DNA of 44,011 bases. It comes from Sphingobacterium composti (GTDB taxonomy: Bacteria; Bacteroidota; Bacteroidia; Sphingobacteriales; Sphingobacteriaceae). This document shows, in pieces, positions 8,141 to 17,321 of the stretch. The notes under the pieces are model-generated. The model was not told where the DNA came from, did not search any database, and saw only the letters and a list, made by a program, of their open reading frames with translations. The DNA is taken from positions 1 to 44,011 of the forward strand of contig NZ_WUQZ01000026.1 of the NCBI RefSeq assembly GCF_009829075.1. The letters are read 5' to 3'. Each line of letters opens with the position of its first letter. Position 1 is the first letter of the stretch. A program made the translations under genes and the position numbers.

Positions 8141-8410
8141 GTGGTTTCTATTACACAATATAATTTAGACAAAATTGAAAATCTATTATTAGATTTGGGA
8201 TATAAGGTTCGTTATGAAAAGGGGAATTTTAAAACGGGCGCTTGTGTTATACAAAATACAAAAATGATTATTGTAAACAAGTTCTCAAACTTAGAAATTA
8301 AAATCAATTCGTTGATTTTGCTTTTAAGAGAATTTGAAGTTACTAAAGAAGATTTGGACGACAAGCAATGGACATTTTATAAGTCATTGATCAAAAAGCA
8401 AGAAGCATAA
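8141..8410 (+). CDS. Small conserved protein of unknown function, GTG start
   Basis: An 89-residue cytoplasmic protein. The frame has no ATG at its beginning, so GTG at 8141 is the start: it is 14 bases after the previous stop and gives a sensible N-terminus. The sequence contains LGYKVRYEKGNFKTGACVI, then a beta-strand-like IIVNKFSNLEIKINSLILLL and a charged tail. I recognise no domain. The stop codon directly abuts the TTG start of the next gene, which points to translational coupling with the metallohydrolase. Confidence 0.7.
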   Translation: MVSITQYNLDKIENLLLDLGYKVRYEKGNFKTGACVIQNTKMIIVNKFSNLEIKINSLILLLREFEVTKEDLDDKQWTFYKSLIKKQEA

Positions 8411-9181
8411 TTGAAAGTTAGATTTTTAGGTACGGGAACTTCGCAAGGTGTGCCAGTCATAGCTTGTGATTGTGTGGTTTGTACATCTACAGACGTACAT
8501 GATAATCGCTTACGCTCCTCTATTCTAATCGAATTAGATAATGGTCGCAATATTGTTATTGATACAGGACCGGACTTTCGGTATCAGATGTTACGAGCAG
8601 GTGTCAAGCATTTAGACGCAGTGCTAATGACTCATTCGCACAAAGATCATATCGCAGGATTGGATGATGTTCGTGCATTCAACTACCAACAACAAAAAGC
8701 CATTTCTATCTATTCCAATACAGCGACTTTGGAAGCATTACAGCGCGAATTTTATTACGCTTTTTCAGCGATCAAATATCCTGGTGTTCCGCAGTTAGAA
8801 TTAAAAGAGATTCGACCGCTTGATACTTTTGATATTTTTGGAACTACTATTTTACCTTTTGAAGTATTGCATTATAAGATGCCCGTTTTAGGATTTAGAA
8901 TAGGAAATTTTGCCTATATCACAGATGCTAAGACGGTGACTCAAGAATCAAAATCAGTTTTGGAAGGTGTGGATGTATTAGTGGTGAATGCTCTGCAAGA
9001 AGAAACACATATTTCACATTTCACGTTAGATGAAGCCCTTGATTTTATTGCAGAAATAAATCCTTCAAAAGCTTATTTGACTCATATAAGCCATCGATTT
9101 GGTTCGCATGAGTATATTCAGTCCATACTGCCCCCCAATGTATTTCCTGCATACGATCAGCTAACCTTCGAGACAAAATAA
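8411..9181 (+). CDS. Metallo-beta-lactamase-fold hydrolase, PhnP-like
   Basis: A 256-residue protein of the PhnP/phosphodiesterase branch of the metallo-beta-lactamase superfamily. MKVRFLGTGTSQGVPVIACD is followed by CVVC, a cysteine cluster typical of this branch. MTHSHKDHIAGLDDVRAFN holds the HxHxDH metal motif. Later ligands include the aspartate in YITDAK and the histidine in YLTHISHRFGSH. It likely cleaves a cyclic or diester phosphate. The substrate in this branch of Bacteroidota is not established. The start is TTG at 8411, directly after the preceding stop, and no other start gives the conserved MKVRFLGTG end. It closes the cluster begun at 3578. Confidence 0.85.
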   Translation: MKVRFLGTGTSQGVPVIACDCVVCTSTDVHDNRLRSSILIELDNGRNIVIDTGPDFRYQMLRAGVKHLDAVLMTHSHKDHIAGLDDVRAFNYQQQKAISIYSNTATLEALQREFYYAFSAIKYPGVPQLELKEIRPLDTFDIFGTTILPFEVLHYKMPVLGFRIGNFAYITDAKTVTQESKSVLEGVDVLVVNALQEETHISHFTLDEALDFIAEINPSKAYLTHISHRFGSHEYIQSILPPNVFPAYDQLTFETK

Positions 9182-9269
9182 TTTATCGATTATCAAACTT
9201 TTCTAATTTTTAGTTGTTATAACCTAAAATAATTAATTCACTAGGTTCACAATTATAAAATTTAGAAAT

Positions 9270-9422
9270 ATGGGAAATCTACTTTATTTAATCGCAGTGG
9301 TATTGGTAATAATATGGGCGATTAGTTTCTTGGGAGGTTATGCAACTGGTGGTATCATCCACATTTTGTTGGTAATTGCAATCATTGTTGTATTATTACG
9401 AATCATACGCGGTAATGCTTAG
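9270..9422 (+). CDS. 50-residue membrane protein, lmo0937/DUF5670-like
   Basis: A short gene, ATG at 9270 and TAG at 9420-9422. It encodes 50 residues with two hydrophobic helices separated by a glycine-rich turn (FLGGYATGGIIHILLVIAII), ending RIIRGNA. The pattern (helix, LGG-type turn, IHILLVIAII helix, RGxx tail) is that of the lmo0937 family of tiny membrane proteins, often stress-induced and of unknown role. It stands alone, convergent with ispD, ten bases from its stop. Confidence 0.8.
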   Translation: MGNLLYLIAVVLVIIWAISFLGGYATGGIIHILLVIAIIVVLLRIIRGNA

Positions 9423-9431
9423 TAAATAAGT

Positions 9432-10124
9432 TTACTTTGTATGTGCATACAGTTTGGCTATTTCAAAGTCTTCTGCGAAAGTCAGTTTGATATTTTTATA
9501 ACTGCTTTCAATGAGATGGATGGAATAGCCAATTTTTTCTACGACTGAGGCATCATCAGTAAAAGTTGGAAGTTCCAGTTGTTGATAAGCTTCTTGAAGT
9601 ACTTGAGCTGGAAAAGTTTGTGGAGTTTGAATCTGCCAAACAGTTTCTCTATCTACAGCATCATTAGCATGATGAGTACCTATTCGAATTGAATTTGTGC
9701 TTTTATGTGCCAAAACATTTGATTTTCCTTCAAATGCCATTTCAAACGATCTTTCTATTAAACTTTCTTCTACCAAAGGGCGTGCAGCATCGTGAATAGC
9801 GATGGTAGTATCCTCATGAAAAAAAAAGTCTGGAAAACGTGTTTCTAAATAATTTATAGCATTGCGAACACTTTGAAATCTTGTTTTTCCTCCTAATACT
9901 AATTCGTGAGGAATATCAAATTTGTATTCTTCACATAACTCGCCCCAATAATCAATCATTTCTGCATGTATCGCTACTATAATTTTATCTGCATGTGCTT
10001 CAAAAGCAGATATAGTGTGCATTAATACAGGTTTTTCATTTAGCAACATATATTGCTTTGGTAGATCTGCATTTAACCTAGAACCTGTTCCTCCTGCAGC
10101 AATTATAACAACACGACTTAGCAT
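9432..10124 (-). CDS. ispD: 2-C-methyl-D-erythritol 4-phosphate cytidylyltransferase IspD
   Basis: IspD joins CTP and methylerythritol phosphate to give CDP-ME, the third step of the MEP isoprenoid pathway. The 230 residues match the family. VVIIAAGGTGSRLNADLPKQ is the CTP-binding loop with its Arg and Lys. GGKTRFQSVRNA, IHDAARPLV and QTPQTFP are diagnostic motifs, and TDDASVVEKIG lies near the C-terminus. It follows queA on the minus strand behind a terminator and ends ten bases from the small membrane protein gene. Confidence 0.95.
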   Translation of the reverse strand: MLSRVVIIAAGGTGSRLNADLPKQYMLLNEKPVLMHTISAFEAHADKIIVAIHAEMIDYWGELCEEYKFDIPHELVLGGKTRFQSVRNAINYLETRFPDFFFHEDTTIAIHDAARPLVEESLIERSFEMAFEGKSNVLAHKSTNSIRIGTHHANDAVDRETVWQIQTPQTFPAQVLQEAYQQLELPTFTDDASVVEKIGYSIHLIESSYKNIKLTFAEDFEIAKLYAHTK

Positions 10125-10140
10125 AATAGATTTGAGATTA

Positions 10141-10171
10141 TAAAAAAAGCGTGACTGAAAATAATCACGCT
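10141..10171 (-). terminator. Terminator of queA
   Basis: Read on the minus strand, AGCGTGA (10171-10165) pairs with TCACGCT (10154-10148) around a 10-base loop, followed by seven T (10148-10142). It lies between queA and ispD, so queA is terminated before ispD, at least in part. Confidence 0.75.
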
Positions 10172-10201
10172 CAAAAATATAGAAAAATATTATTAAAAAT
10201 C

Positions 10202-11251
10202 TTAAATGATTAACATGGCATCACCGTAACTGTAGAATTTGTATTTTTCTTTTACAGCTACTTCGTAAGCGTTCATCACATTTTCATAACCACCAAAAGC
10301 CGCAATCATTACTAATAATGTTGATTCTGGTGTGTGAAAATTTGTAATCATCGAATTAGCAATACTGAAATCGTAAGGAGGATAAATAAATTTACTTGTC
10401 CAATCTGCAGCTGGTTTCAAGCGACGATCAGCAGAGACTGCCGATTCAATAGCACGCATAGAAGTAGTACCAACAGCACAAACACGTCTTTTGTTATCCA
10501 ATGCTTTATTTACAGTACGTGCAGCTTCATCAGTAATGATGAATTGTTCCGAATCCATTTTATGCTTAGTCAAATCTTCAACTTCTACCGTACGGAATGT
10601 TCCCAATCCAACGTGAAGAGTGATTTCTGCAAAGTCAATTCCTTTTAATTCCAAACGCTTCATCAATTCGCGTGAAAAATGTAGTCCAGCAGTTGGAGCT
10701 GCTACAGCACCTTCATTTTTAGCGTAGATAGTTTGGTAGCGGAATTTATCTTCAGGAGTAGCTTTACGTTTTATGTATTTCGGAAGTGGTGTTTCACCTA
10801 ATATTTCGATATTACGACGAAATTCTTCATCAGTTCCATCAAATAAGAAACGAATAGTACGTCCTCTTGAAGTTGTGTTATCTACTACTTCCGCTACTAA
10901 TAAATCATCATCTCCAAAATACAATTTATTACCAACACGGATTTTACGAGCTGGATCTACCAATACGTCCCAAAGACGTAATTCTTTGTTAAGCTCGCGT
11001 AATAAGAAAACTTCGATAGTAGCACCAGTTTTTTCTTTATTACCATACATACGTGCAGGGAATACTTTGGTATTGTTCAAAATCATTACGTCCTTATCAT
11101 CAAAATAATCTAGAACGTCTTTGAAAATCTTATGCTCAATTTTACCAGTGTCCTTATGAAGTACCATTAGACGTGCTTCATCACGGTGTTCAGAAGGTTC
11201 ATTTGCTAATAGAGATTCAGGTAAGTTGAATTTAAATTGTGATAATTTCAT
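10202..11251 (-). CDS. queA: S-adenosylmethionine:tRNA ribosyltransferase-isomerase QueA
   Basis: QueA transfers the ribosyl part of S-adenosylmethionine to 7-aminomethyl-7-deazaguanine in tRNA, giving epoxyqueuosine. The start chosen, at 11251, gives [20 protein letters not shown], the normal N-terminus, and 349 residues. The frame continues upstream to 11302 but those 17 residues are not part of the family. Motifs include [57 protein letters not shown] and [16 protein letters not shown]. No other queuosine gene is in the window. Confidence 0.95.
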   Translation of the reverse strand: MKLSQFKFNLPESLLANEPSEHRDEARLMVLHKDTGKIEHKIFKDVLDYFDDKDVMILNNTKVFPARMYGNKEKTGATIEVFLLRELNKELRLWDVLVDPARKIRVGNKLYFGDDDLLVAEVVDNTTSRGRTIRFLFDGTDEEFRRNIEILGETPLPKYIKRKATPEDKFRYQTIYAKNEGAVAAPTAGLHFSRELMKRLELKGIDFAEITLHVGLGTFRTVEVEDLTKHKMDSEQFIITDEAARTVNKALDNKRRVCAVGTTSMRAIESAVSADRRLKPAADWTSKFIYPPYDFSIANSMITNFHTPESTLLVMIAAFGGYENVMNAYEVAVKEKYKFYSYGDAMLII

Positions 11252-11303
11252 TTGTATCCGTTTAATGTTTATTTGCCAGCTTACAGGGCTAGCTAAAAGC
11301 ATA

Positions 11304-11311
11304 CAAAGGTA
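11304..11311 (-). promoter_or_regulatory. Probable -7 element for queA
   Basis: TACCTTTG on the minus strand matches TAnnTTTG, about 53 bases before the queA start. No good -33 TTG is found at the expected distance, so this rests on the -7 box alone. Confidence 0.4.
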
Positions 11312-11499
11312 CGTATTTAAAAGAATATTATCGCACTATTACGTAAATATATGATGCTAAAATGAGAATTAAACAAATGGGTTTTATCAAGTGTTTTATG
11401 AAGAGTAAAAGAAATGTGAAAATTAATTAAAAGATTATGAAAAATAATTGTAATTTAAAATCCATTAAACAATCAGACTAAACTAATTACTATTAAATT

Positions 11500-13950
11500 A
11501 TGACTGACACAAAGAAAGAAGGCATAGCTTCTGATCTAATTACTGAGGAAACTTTAGAGAATATTCAGCACGTTAATAATCCAGTATTGGATTTACCGAC
11601 CATTGAAAAGACATATTTACAAGATGTTAAAAGCTTTACTAAAGAGGGGAATAACTACATATTTTCCGATGGCAAGGCGCGTGTTGAAATTAAAATTGTA
11701 TCGGATGATATCATTCGAGTACGTTTAGCACCTATTGGTGTGTTTTTAGATGATTTTTCATATGCTGTAGTAGAGCAGGAGCACGAGCCTCATGCATATG
11801 AAGTTTCTGAAGACGAAAACAATTATTTTGTTAGCACGAATAACGTTACCTGCACTATAACTAAAAAGAATTTTTTAGTTTCTTTTGCTGATGCTAAAGG
11901 GAAATTAATGAATTCTGATTATTCTCCAATGCACTGGGAGGAGAATCAAGATTTTGGTGGCTATTACGTGTATGCTACGAAAAAAGCTTTTAATGATGAA
12001 GTGTTTTTTGGATGTGGAGATAAAGCTTCTCATCTAAATCTTAGAGGTAGAAGAATTATAAATTGGAATTCGGACACTTATTCCTATGCTTTCAATCAAG
12101 AACCTTTATACAAAACGATTCCTTTCTATTTAGGTGTGACGGGAGGTGACGCATATGGCATCTTTTTCGACAATACATTTAAAACTTATTTTGATTTTGC
12201 TGCCGAGCATAATGATCAAACTAGTTTTTGGTCAGAAGGTGGTGAATTACAATATTATTATATCCACGGACCACAATTAATAGATGTGGTAAAGCGTTAT
12301 CACGACTTGACGGGTACGCATTACCTTCCTCCAATGTGGGCTATCGGTTATCATCAATGTCGATGGAGTTATTATCCAGAAGCTAATGTACGTCACGTCG
12401 CAGAGCAATTTCGTAAGCGTGAAATACCTTGTGACGCCATATATTTAGATATTGACTATATGGATGGCTATCGATGCTTTACTTGGAATAAGAAATATTT
12501 TCCAGACCCAAGAAAAATGATTTCTGATCTTGCTGCTAATGGATTTAAGACTGTAGTAATGATTGACCCTGGAATTAAGGTTGATGAAAATTATTGGGTG
12601 TTCAAAGAAGGGCAAGATAACAAATACTTCTGTAGACGTGGAGACGATTATTTCATGGAAGGATTTGTTTGGCCTGGGCGATGTCAGTTTCCTGATTATA
12701 CGAACCCTAAAGTAAGGGAATGGTGGGGAGGTTTATATAAGGGTTTAGTAGAAGATGGAGTAGCAGGCTTCTGGAATGATATGAATGAGCCAGCAATTTT
12801 TGGTAAAGGAACATTCCCTGACGATGTTAGACATTATTACGAAGGATATCGTGGCTCACATCGCAAAGCGCATAATATTTACGGGATGCAAATGGTACGC
12901 GCCACATATGATGGATTGAAAAAATTATATCGTAATAAAAGACCTTTCACGATTACACGTGCAGCTTATTCAGGGACTCAACGTTATTCATCCGTGTGGA
13001 CGGGAGATAATATTGCTACATGGGAACATTTAAGGATCGGTACATTACAATTGCAACGTCTATCCATGTCGGGTTTGTCTTTCTGTGGAACAGATATTGG
13101 AGGTTTTACGGGAAATCCAGACGGAGAACTATACACACGTTGGATGCAATTTGGTGTTTTCTCACCATTTATGCGTGTACACTCCGCAGGTGACACTGTT
13201 GATAGAGAACCGTGGTCATTTGGTCCAGAATGGGAAGCAATCTGTAAAAAATTTATTGAATTACGTTATAAATTGCTACCTTATATTTATTCAATCTTTT
13301 GGCAACAACATAAATACGGATTGCCGATACTAAGGCCTGTGGCAATGTTAGAACAGGATGTGTATAAGAACTTATTGCGAGAGGAAGAATTTGCTTTTGG
13401 AGATAAGATTTTGGTATCACCTGTTCTAAATCCTGGACAAAAATCAAAAGTTGTTTATCTACCGCAAGGTAATTGGTATTACTATTTCAATAATACGATG
13501 TACAAGGGCGCAAACGAAATAGAAATAGCAACTCCTTTTGATGAAATGCCAATTTTTGTAAAAGCAGGTACAGTGATGGCTGAATATCCCGTGATGCAAT
13601 ATACTGGTGAGAAAAAAATGGAATCGCTTAAACTATTAATGTATTTCGACGAAGGCGAAAATCATAGTTATGGTTATACAGATCATGGAGATACTTTCGC
13701 TTACGAGCAAAATATATATTTAGAAAAGCACTTCATACAGAATAGTACAAAAACTAGTGTGAAGTTATTGCAACAGCGTGAAGGATTATTTACTGAAAGA
13801 TACGATGATTATAAAATTTACCCTATAGGATTACCATTTGTTTCTCAGAAAGTAATGGTTGATGGAATAGCATTAGATTTTCAAACTGATGAAGATGGTA
13901 ATAAATACATTTTGGTAGATAATGATTTTAAAAAATTAACCATTGAATAA
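11500..13950 (+). CDS. GH31 alpha-glucosidase, cytoplasmic, in the glycogen operon
   Basis: An 816-residue GH31 enzyme hydrolysing terminal alpha-glucosides. An N-terminal beta-sandwich (about 40-270) precedes the catalytic barrel. DIDYMDGYRCFTWNKKYFPD marks the barrel start. GFWNDMNEPAIF carries the nucleophile at about D427. SSVWTGDNIATWEHL carries the acid/base at about D503. SFCGTDIGGFTG follows, and the C-terminal part is the usual beta domain. No signal peptide is present, so it acts in the cytoplasm. It is the first gene of a co-directional run with glgB (9 bases later), glgA and glgC, which suggests it trims or recycles glycogen or maltodextrin. Confidence 0.9.
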   Translation: MTDTKKEGIASDLITEETLENIQHVNNPVLDLPTIEKTYLQDVKSFTKEGNNYIFSDGKARVEIKIVSDDIIRVRLAPIGVFLDDFSYAVVEQEHEPHAYEVSEDENNYFVSTNNVTCTITKKNFLVSFADAKGKLMNSDYSPMHWEENQDFGGYYVYATKKAFNDEVFFGCGDKASHLNLRGRRIINWNSDTYSYAFNQEPLYKTIPFYLGVTGGDAYGIFFDNTFKTYFDFAAEHNDQTSFWSEGGELQYYYIHGPQLIDVVKRYHDLTGTHYLPPMWAIGYHQCRWSYYPEANVRHVAEQFRKREIPCDAIYLDIDYMDGYRCFTWNKKYFPDPRKMISDLAANGFKTVVMIDPGIKVDENYWVFKEGQDNKYFCRRGDDYFMEGFVWPGRCQFPDYTNPKVREWWGGLYKGLVEDGVAGFWNDMNEPAIFGKGTFPDDVRHYYEGYRGSHRKAHNIYGMQMVRATYDGLKKLYRNKRPFTITRAAYSGTQRYSSVWTGDNIATWEHLRIGTLQLQRLSMSGLSFCGTDIGGFTGNPDGELYTRWMQFGVFSPFMRVHSAGDTVDREPWSFGPEWEAICKKFIELRYKLLPYIYSIFWQQHKYGLPILRPVAMLEQDVYKNLLREEEFAFGDKILVSPVLNPGQKSKVVYLPQGNWYYYFNNTMYKGANEIEIATPFDEMPIFVKAGTVMAEYPVMQYTGEKKMESLKLLMYFDEGENHSYGYTDHGDTFAYEQNIYLEKHFIQNSTKTSVKLLQQREGLFTERYDDYKIYPIGLPFVSQKVMVDGIALDFQTDEDGNKYILVDNDFKKLTIE

Positions 13951-13959
13951 TATACTATT

Positions 13960-15870
13960 ATGAGTAAAGCTGTTGAAGTTTTTTCCCTATTCACAGATTT
14001 CGATATCAGTCTGTTTAGAAGTGGAAAGCATTATCGTCTATATGAAAAATTTGGTTCACAGACTGTCTTTTTGGACGGACGACAAGGCGTATACTTTGCC
14101 GTATGGGCACCTAATGCTAAAAAGATTTCCGTGATTGGAAACTTCAATGGTTGGAATCCATATAGTCACGAATTGTATGTCCGCTGGGATGAAAGTGGTA
14201 TTTGGGAAGGTGTGATATTCAATATTGGTCTTGGTGAAGTATACAAATACCGAATTGAAACTTATAATGGAGAAATCTTAGAAAAGGCTGATCCATTTTC
14301 GCTTGCAATGGAAATTCCTCCAAAAACGGCTTCTGTCGTCTCTACAACATGGCATCAATGGCAAGACGATAAGTGGATGCGTGATCGACATGAAAAAAAT
14401 CGATTAGATCGTCCAATGTCTGTATATGAATTACATATTGGATCTTGGATACGTGACCCCAATGACCCTGATCGTCTATTGACCTATCGAGAAATCGCGG
14501 AAAAGCTAGTTCCATATGTGAAAACGCTTGGTTTTACACACGTTGAATTTATGCCTATAATGGAGCATCCTTATTATCCATCATGGGGGTATCAGATTAC
14601 GGGATATTTTGCCGCATCATCTCGATATGGTACACCGCAGGAATTGATGTTTCTTATAGAGCAATTACACAAAAATGATATTGGCGTAATTTTAGATTGG
14701 GTGCCATCACATTTTCCTGGCGATGCGCATGGACTTTATCGATTCGATGGATCGGCTCTTTATGAACATGAAGACATGCGTAAAGGATTTCATCCTGATT
14801 GGAAATCATATATTTTCAATTATGGACATAATGAGGTACGCTCTTTTCTTATCAGTAATGCTATCTTTTGGTTGGATCGTTATCATATAGATGGCCTGCG
14901 AGTAGATGCTGTTGCATCCATGTTGTACCTAGATTATTCACGAAATGAAGGAGAGTGGATACCCAATGAATTCGGCGGAAGAGAGAATTTAGAAGCCGTA
15001 CATTTCCTCAAAGAATTCAATGAAGCTGTGTATGCTAATTATCCAGATGTACAAACTATCGCAGAAGAATCTACATCTTGGCCAGGCGTCAGTAAACCTA
15101 CTTATGATGGTGGATTGGGATTTGGTATGAAATGGATGATGGGATGGATGCATGATACATTAAATTATTTCAAAGAAGATCCAATTCATCGTAAATATCA
15201 TCATAGTCAATTGACGTTTTCATCAGTTTATGCATATCACGAACATTTTATGTTGCCCTTGTCACACGATGAAGTAGTTTATGGCAAGCAATCCTTAGTT
15301 AATAAAATGTCTGGTGATGAATGGCAAAAATTTGCTAATTTACGTGCACTATATTTGTTCATGTACACCTTTTCTGGCACAAAATTGATATTCATGGGAG
15401 GTGAATTTGGACAAACTTCCGAATGGAATGTAAATCAATCTTTAGATTGGCATTTGATGGCTTTCCCTCCGCACAAAGGAATGTTTGAATTTTTGAAGAA
15501 ACTTAATGCATTATATAAAATGCAACCAGCATTGTACGAAAAAGCTTTCAGTCCCGAAGGATTCGAATGGTTAGAACTTAACGATGCTGATAATAGTGTA
15601 TTAGCTTACATCCGTAAAGGTCACGATAGATCTAATGATTTGGTCGTGGTATTGAACCTTACACCAGTAGTTCGAGATAGCTATAGAGTTGGAGTTCCTT
15701 CAGTAGGAAATTGGGAAGTTGTTTTCAATTCTGATGAGATGGATTATTTTGGTACAGGCCTGACGATTGGAAATATTAAATCTGAGGCTATCCATTGGAT
15801 GAATCAAGAAAATTCTGTGAACTTAAAGTTACCTCCTTTGGGTGGTATAATATTAAAATTGACAACCTAA
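13960..15870 (+). CDS. glgB: 1,4-alpha-glucan branching enzyme GlgB
   Basis: GlgB makes the alpha-1,6 branches of glycogen. A CBM48 domain occupies about residues 35-120 (YFAVWAPNAKKISVIGNFNG). The GH13 barrel follows: HVEFMPIMEHPYYPSWGYQ, GVILDWVPSHFPGDAHGL, GLRVDAVASMLYLDY with the nucleophile at about D316, TIAEESTSWPGV with the catalytic Glu at about 369, and LPLSHDEVVYGKQSL. At 636 residues it is the shorter type that lacks the extra N-terminal domain of the E. coli enzyme. It starts nine bases after the GH31 gene and is followed by glgA after 30 bases. Confidence 0.95.
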   Translation: MSKAVEVFSLFTDFDISLFRSGKHYRLYEKFGSQTVFLDGRQGVYFAVWAPNAKKISVIGNFNGWNPYSHELYVRWDESGIWEGVIFNIGLGEVYKYRIETYNGEILEKADPFSLAMEIPPKTASVVSTTWHQWQDDKWMRDRHEKNRLDRPMSVYELHIGSWIRDPNDPDRLLTYREIAEKLVPYVKTLGFTHVEFMPIMEHPYYPSWGYQITGYFAASSRYGTPQELMFLIEQLHKNDIGVILDWVPSHFPGDAHGLYRFDGSALYEHEDMRKGFHPDWKSYIFNYGHNEVRSFLISNAIFWLDRYHIDGLRVDAVASMLYLDYSRNEGEWIPNEFGGRENLEAVHFLKEFNEAVYANYPDVQTIAEESTSWPGVSKPTYDGGLGFGMKWMMGWMHDTLNYFKEDPIHRKYHHSQLTFSSVYAYHEHFMLPLSHDEVVYGKQSLVNKMSGDEWQKFANLRALYLFMYTFSGTKLIFMGGEFGQTSEWNVNQSLDWHLMAFPPHKGMFEFLKKLNALYKMQPALYEKAFSPEGFEWLELNDADNSVLAYIRKGHDRSNDLVVVLNLTPVVRDSYRVGVPSVGNWEVVFNSDEMDYFGTGLTIGNIKSEAIHWMNQENSVNLKLPPLGGIILKLTT

Positions 15871-15900
15871 TAAAATTACAACCTAAACAAATAATACGGT

Positions 15901-17319
15901 ATGAATGTCATTCATCTAAGTGTAGAGTGTTATCCAGTAGCTAAAGTAGGAGGGCTTGCAGATGTGGTAGGTGCTTTACCAAAATATCAACGGAAGCTTG
16001 GGATTGATGCCAGTGTAGTCATGCCTTGGTACGATAAACCTTTTGTTAAATCTTATGAACTTGAAATTGTAGCAGAAGGTGGATTTAATCAAGGATCACA
16101 ATATCTTGACTATACTGTTTTTCATCTTGATGAATCAATTTTAGGTTTTCCATTATATCTTATTAAGGTTCCTGGTTTTCTTGATAGAGAAGAAGTATAC
16201 GGATATGCAGATGATAGCGAACAATGGTTGGCTTTTCAACATGCCTTTTTACATTGGATATTGAATAATAATATTCGTCCAGATATTATTAACTGTCATG
16301 ATCATCATGTAGGGCTGATTCCTTTTTTATTAAAGCATGGAAATGACTTTAAGGAGCTGTCGAATATTAAAACATTATTTACTATTCATAACGGGCAATA
16401 CCAAGGTTGGATGAATTGGAATAAAGGAATTCTTCTTCCAGGATTTGACACATGGAAATGGGGATTATTGGATTGGAGTGGATCTATCAATCCTTTATCG
16501 TCTGCAATCCGCTGTTGTGATGCATATTCTACTGTATCGGAAGGTTATTTAGGCGAGCTTGTGCATGAAGCTAAAGGACTAGAAGGCTTATTCATAGAAC
16601 AATCCTATAAAGCTCACGGTATAGTTAATGGGATTGACTTAGATATTTGGACCCCAGCAAATGATCCTTTGATTAATAGCAAATATAATGCACGGACAGT
16701 TAAGAGTGGTAAAAAGAAAAATAAGCAAATCTTTTGTGAGAAAAGTGGAATTTCAAGTGAAGGACTATTATTGACATATATCGGTCGATTTGCACATGAA
16801 AAGGGAGCAGATATCTTAGCCGCTGTAATGGATAATTATTATTCGAACAATGAAAAAAAATTAACTATATTTATTTTAGGTTCGGGCGATGAACAAATTC
16901 AGGCAGATATTAAACAAGTATTTTCTAAATATGCGCCAAAAATAGCTGTTTACTTTGGATATAATGAAGCATTAGCACATGAAGCATATGCAGCTTCTGA
17001 TGTTATTCTGATGCCATCACGTGTAGAACCTTGCGGCCTTAACCAACTATACGCACTAAAATATGGTACTATTCCTATTGTTAGAGGAGTAGGCGGATTG
17101 AAAGATACTGTTATTGATGTGAATGAAGAGGAAGGATATGGATTTGTATTTAAGGATTTCACAGTAGAAAGTATAGTTAATGCGATTCAGCGAGCTTTAG
17201 ACTATTACTCTAAAGAAAAGAAATGGTCAGATATTACAAAGAAAGCAATGTCTCTTGATTTTTCATGGGATAAATCAGCACAAAAATATATAGATTTATA
17301 TAACCAGTTACTCAAATAA
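15901..17319 (+). CDS. glgA: Glycogen synthase GlgA (GT5)
   Basis: GlgA transfers glucose from ADP-glucose to growing alpha-1,4-glucan. The 472 residues fit the family. KVGGLADVVGALPK near the N-terminus is the ADP-glucose-binding KxGGL loop. INCHDHHVGLIPFLL, TIHNGQYQGWM, AHGIVNGIDLDIWTP and IGRFAHEKGADIL mark the GT-B fold. VEPCGLNQLYALKYGTIPI with GVGGLKDTV is the C-terminal catalytic EPCGLxQ region. It is separated by two bases from glgC. Confidence 0.95.
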   Translation: MNVIHLSVECYPVAKVGGLADVVGALPKYQRKLGIDASVVMPWYDKPFVKSYELEIVAEGGFNQGSQYLDYTVFHLDESILGFPLYLIKVPGFLDREEVYGYADDSEQWLAFQHAFLHWILNNNIRPDIINCHDHHVGLIPFLLKHGNDFKELSNIKTLFTIHNGQYQGWMNWNKGILLPGFDTWKWGLLDWSGSINPLSSAIRCCDAYSTVSEGYLGELVHEAKGLEGLFIEQSYKAHGIVNGIDLDIWTPANDPLINSKYNARTVKSGKKKNKQIFCEKSGISSEGLLLTYIGRFAHEKGADILAAVMDNYYSNNEKKLTIFILGSGDEQIQADIKQVFSKYAPKIAVYFGYNEALAHEAYAASDVILMPSRVEPCGLNQLYALKYGTIPIVRGVGGLKDTVIDVNEEEGYGFVFKDFTVESIVNAIQRALDYYSKEKKWSDITKKAMSLDFSWDKSAQKYIDLYNQLLK

Positions 17320-17321
17320 TT

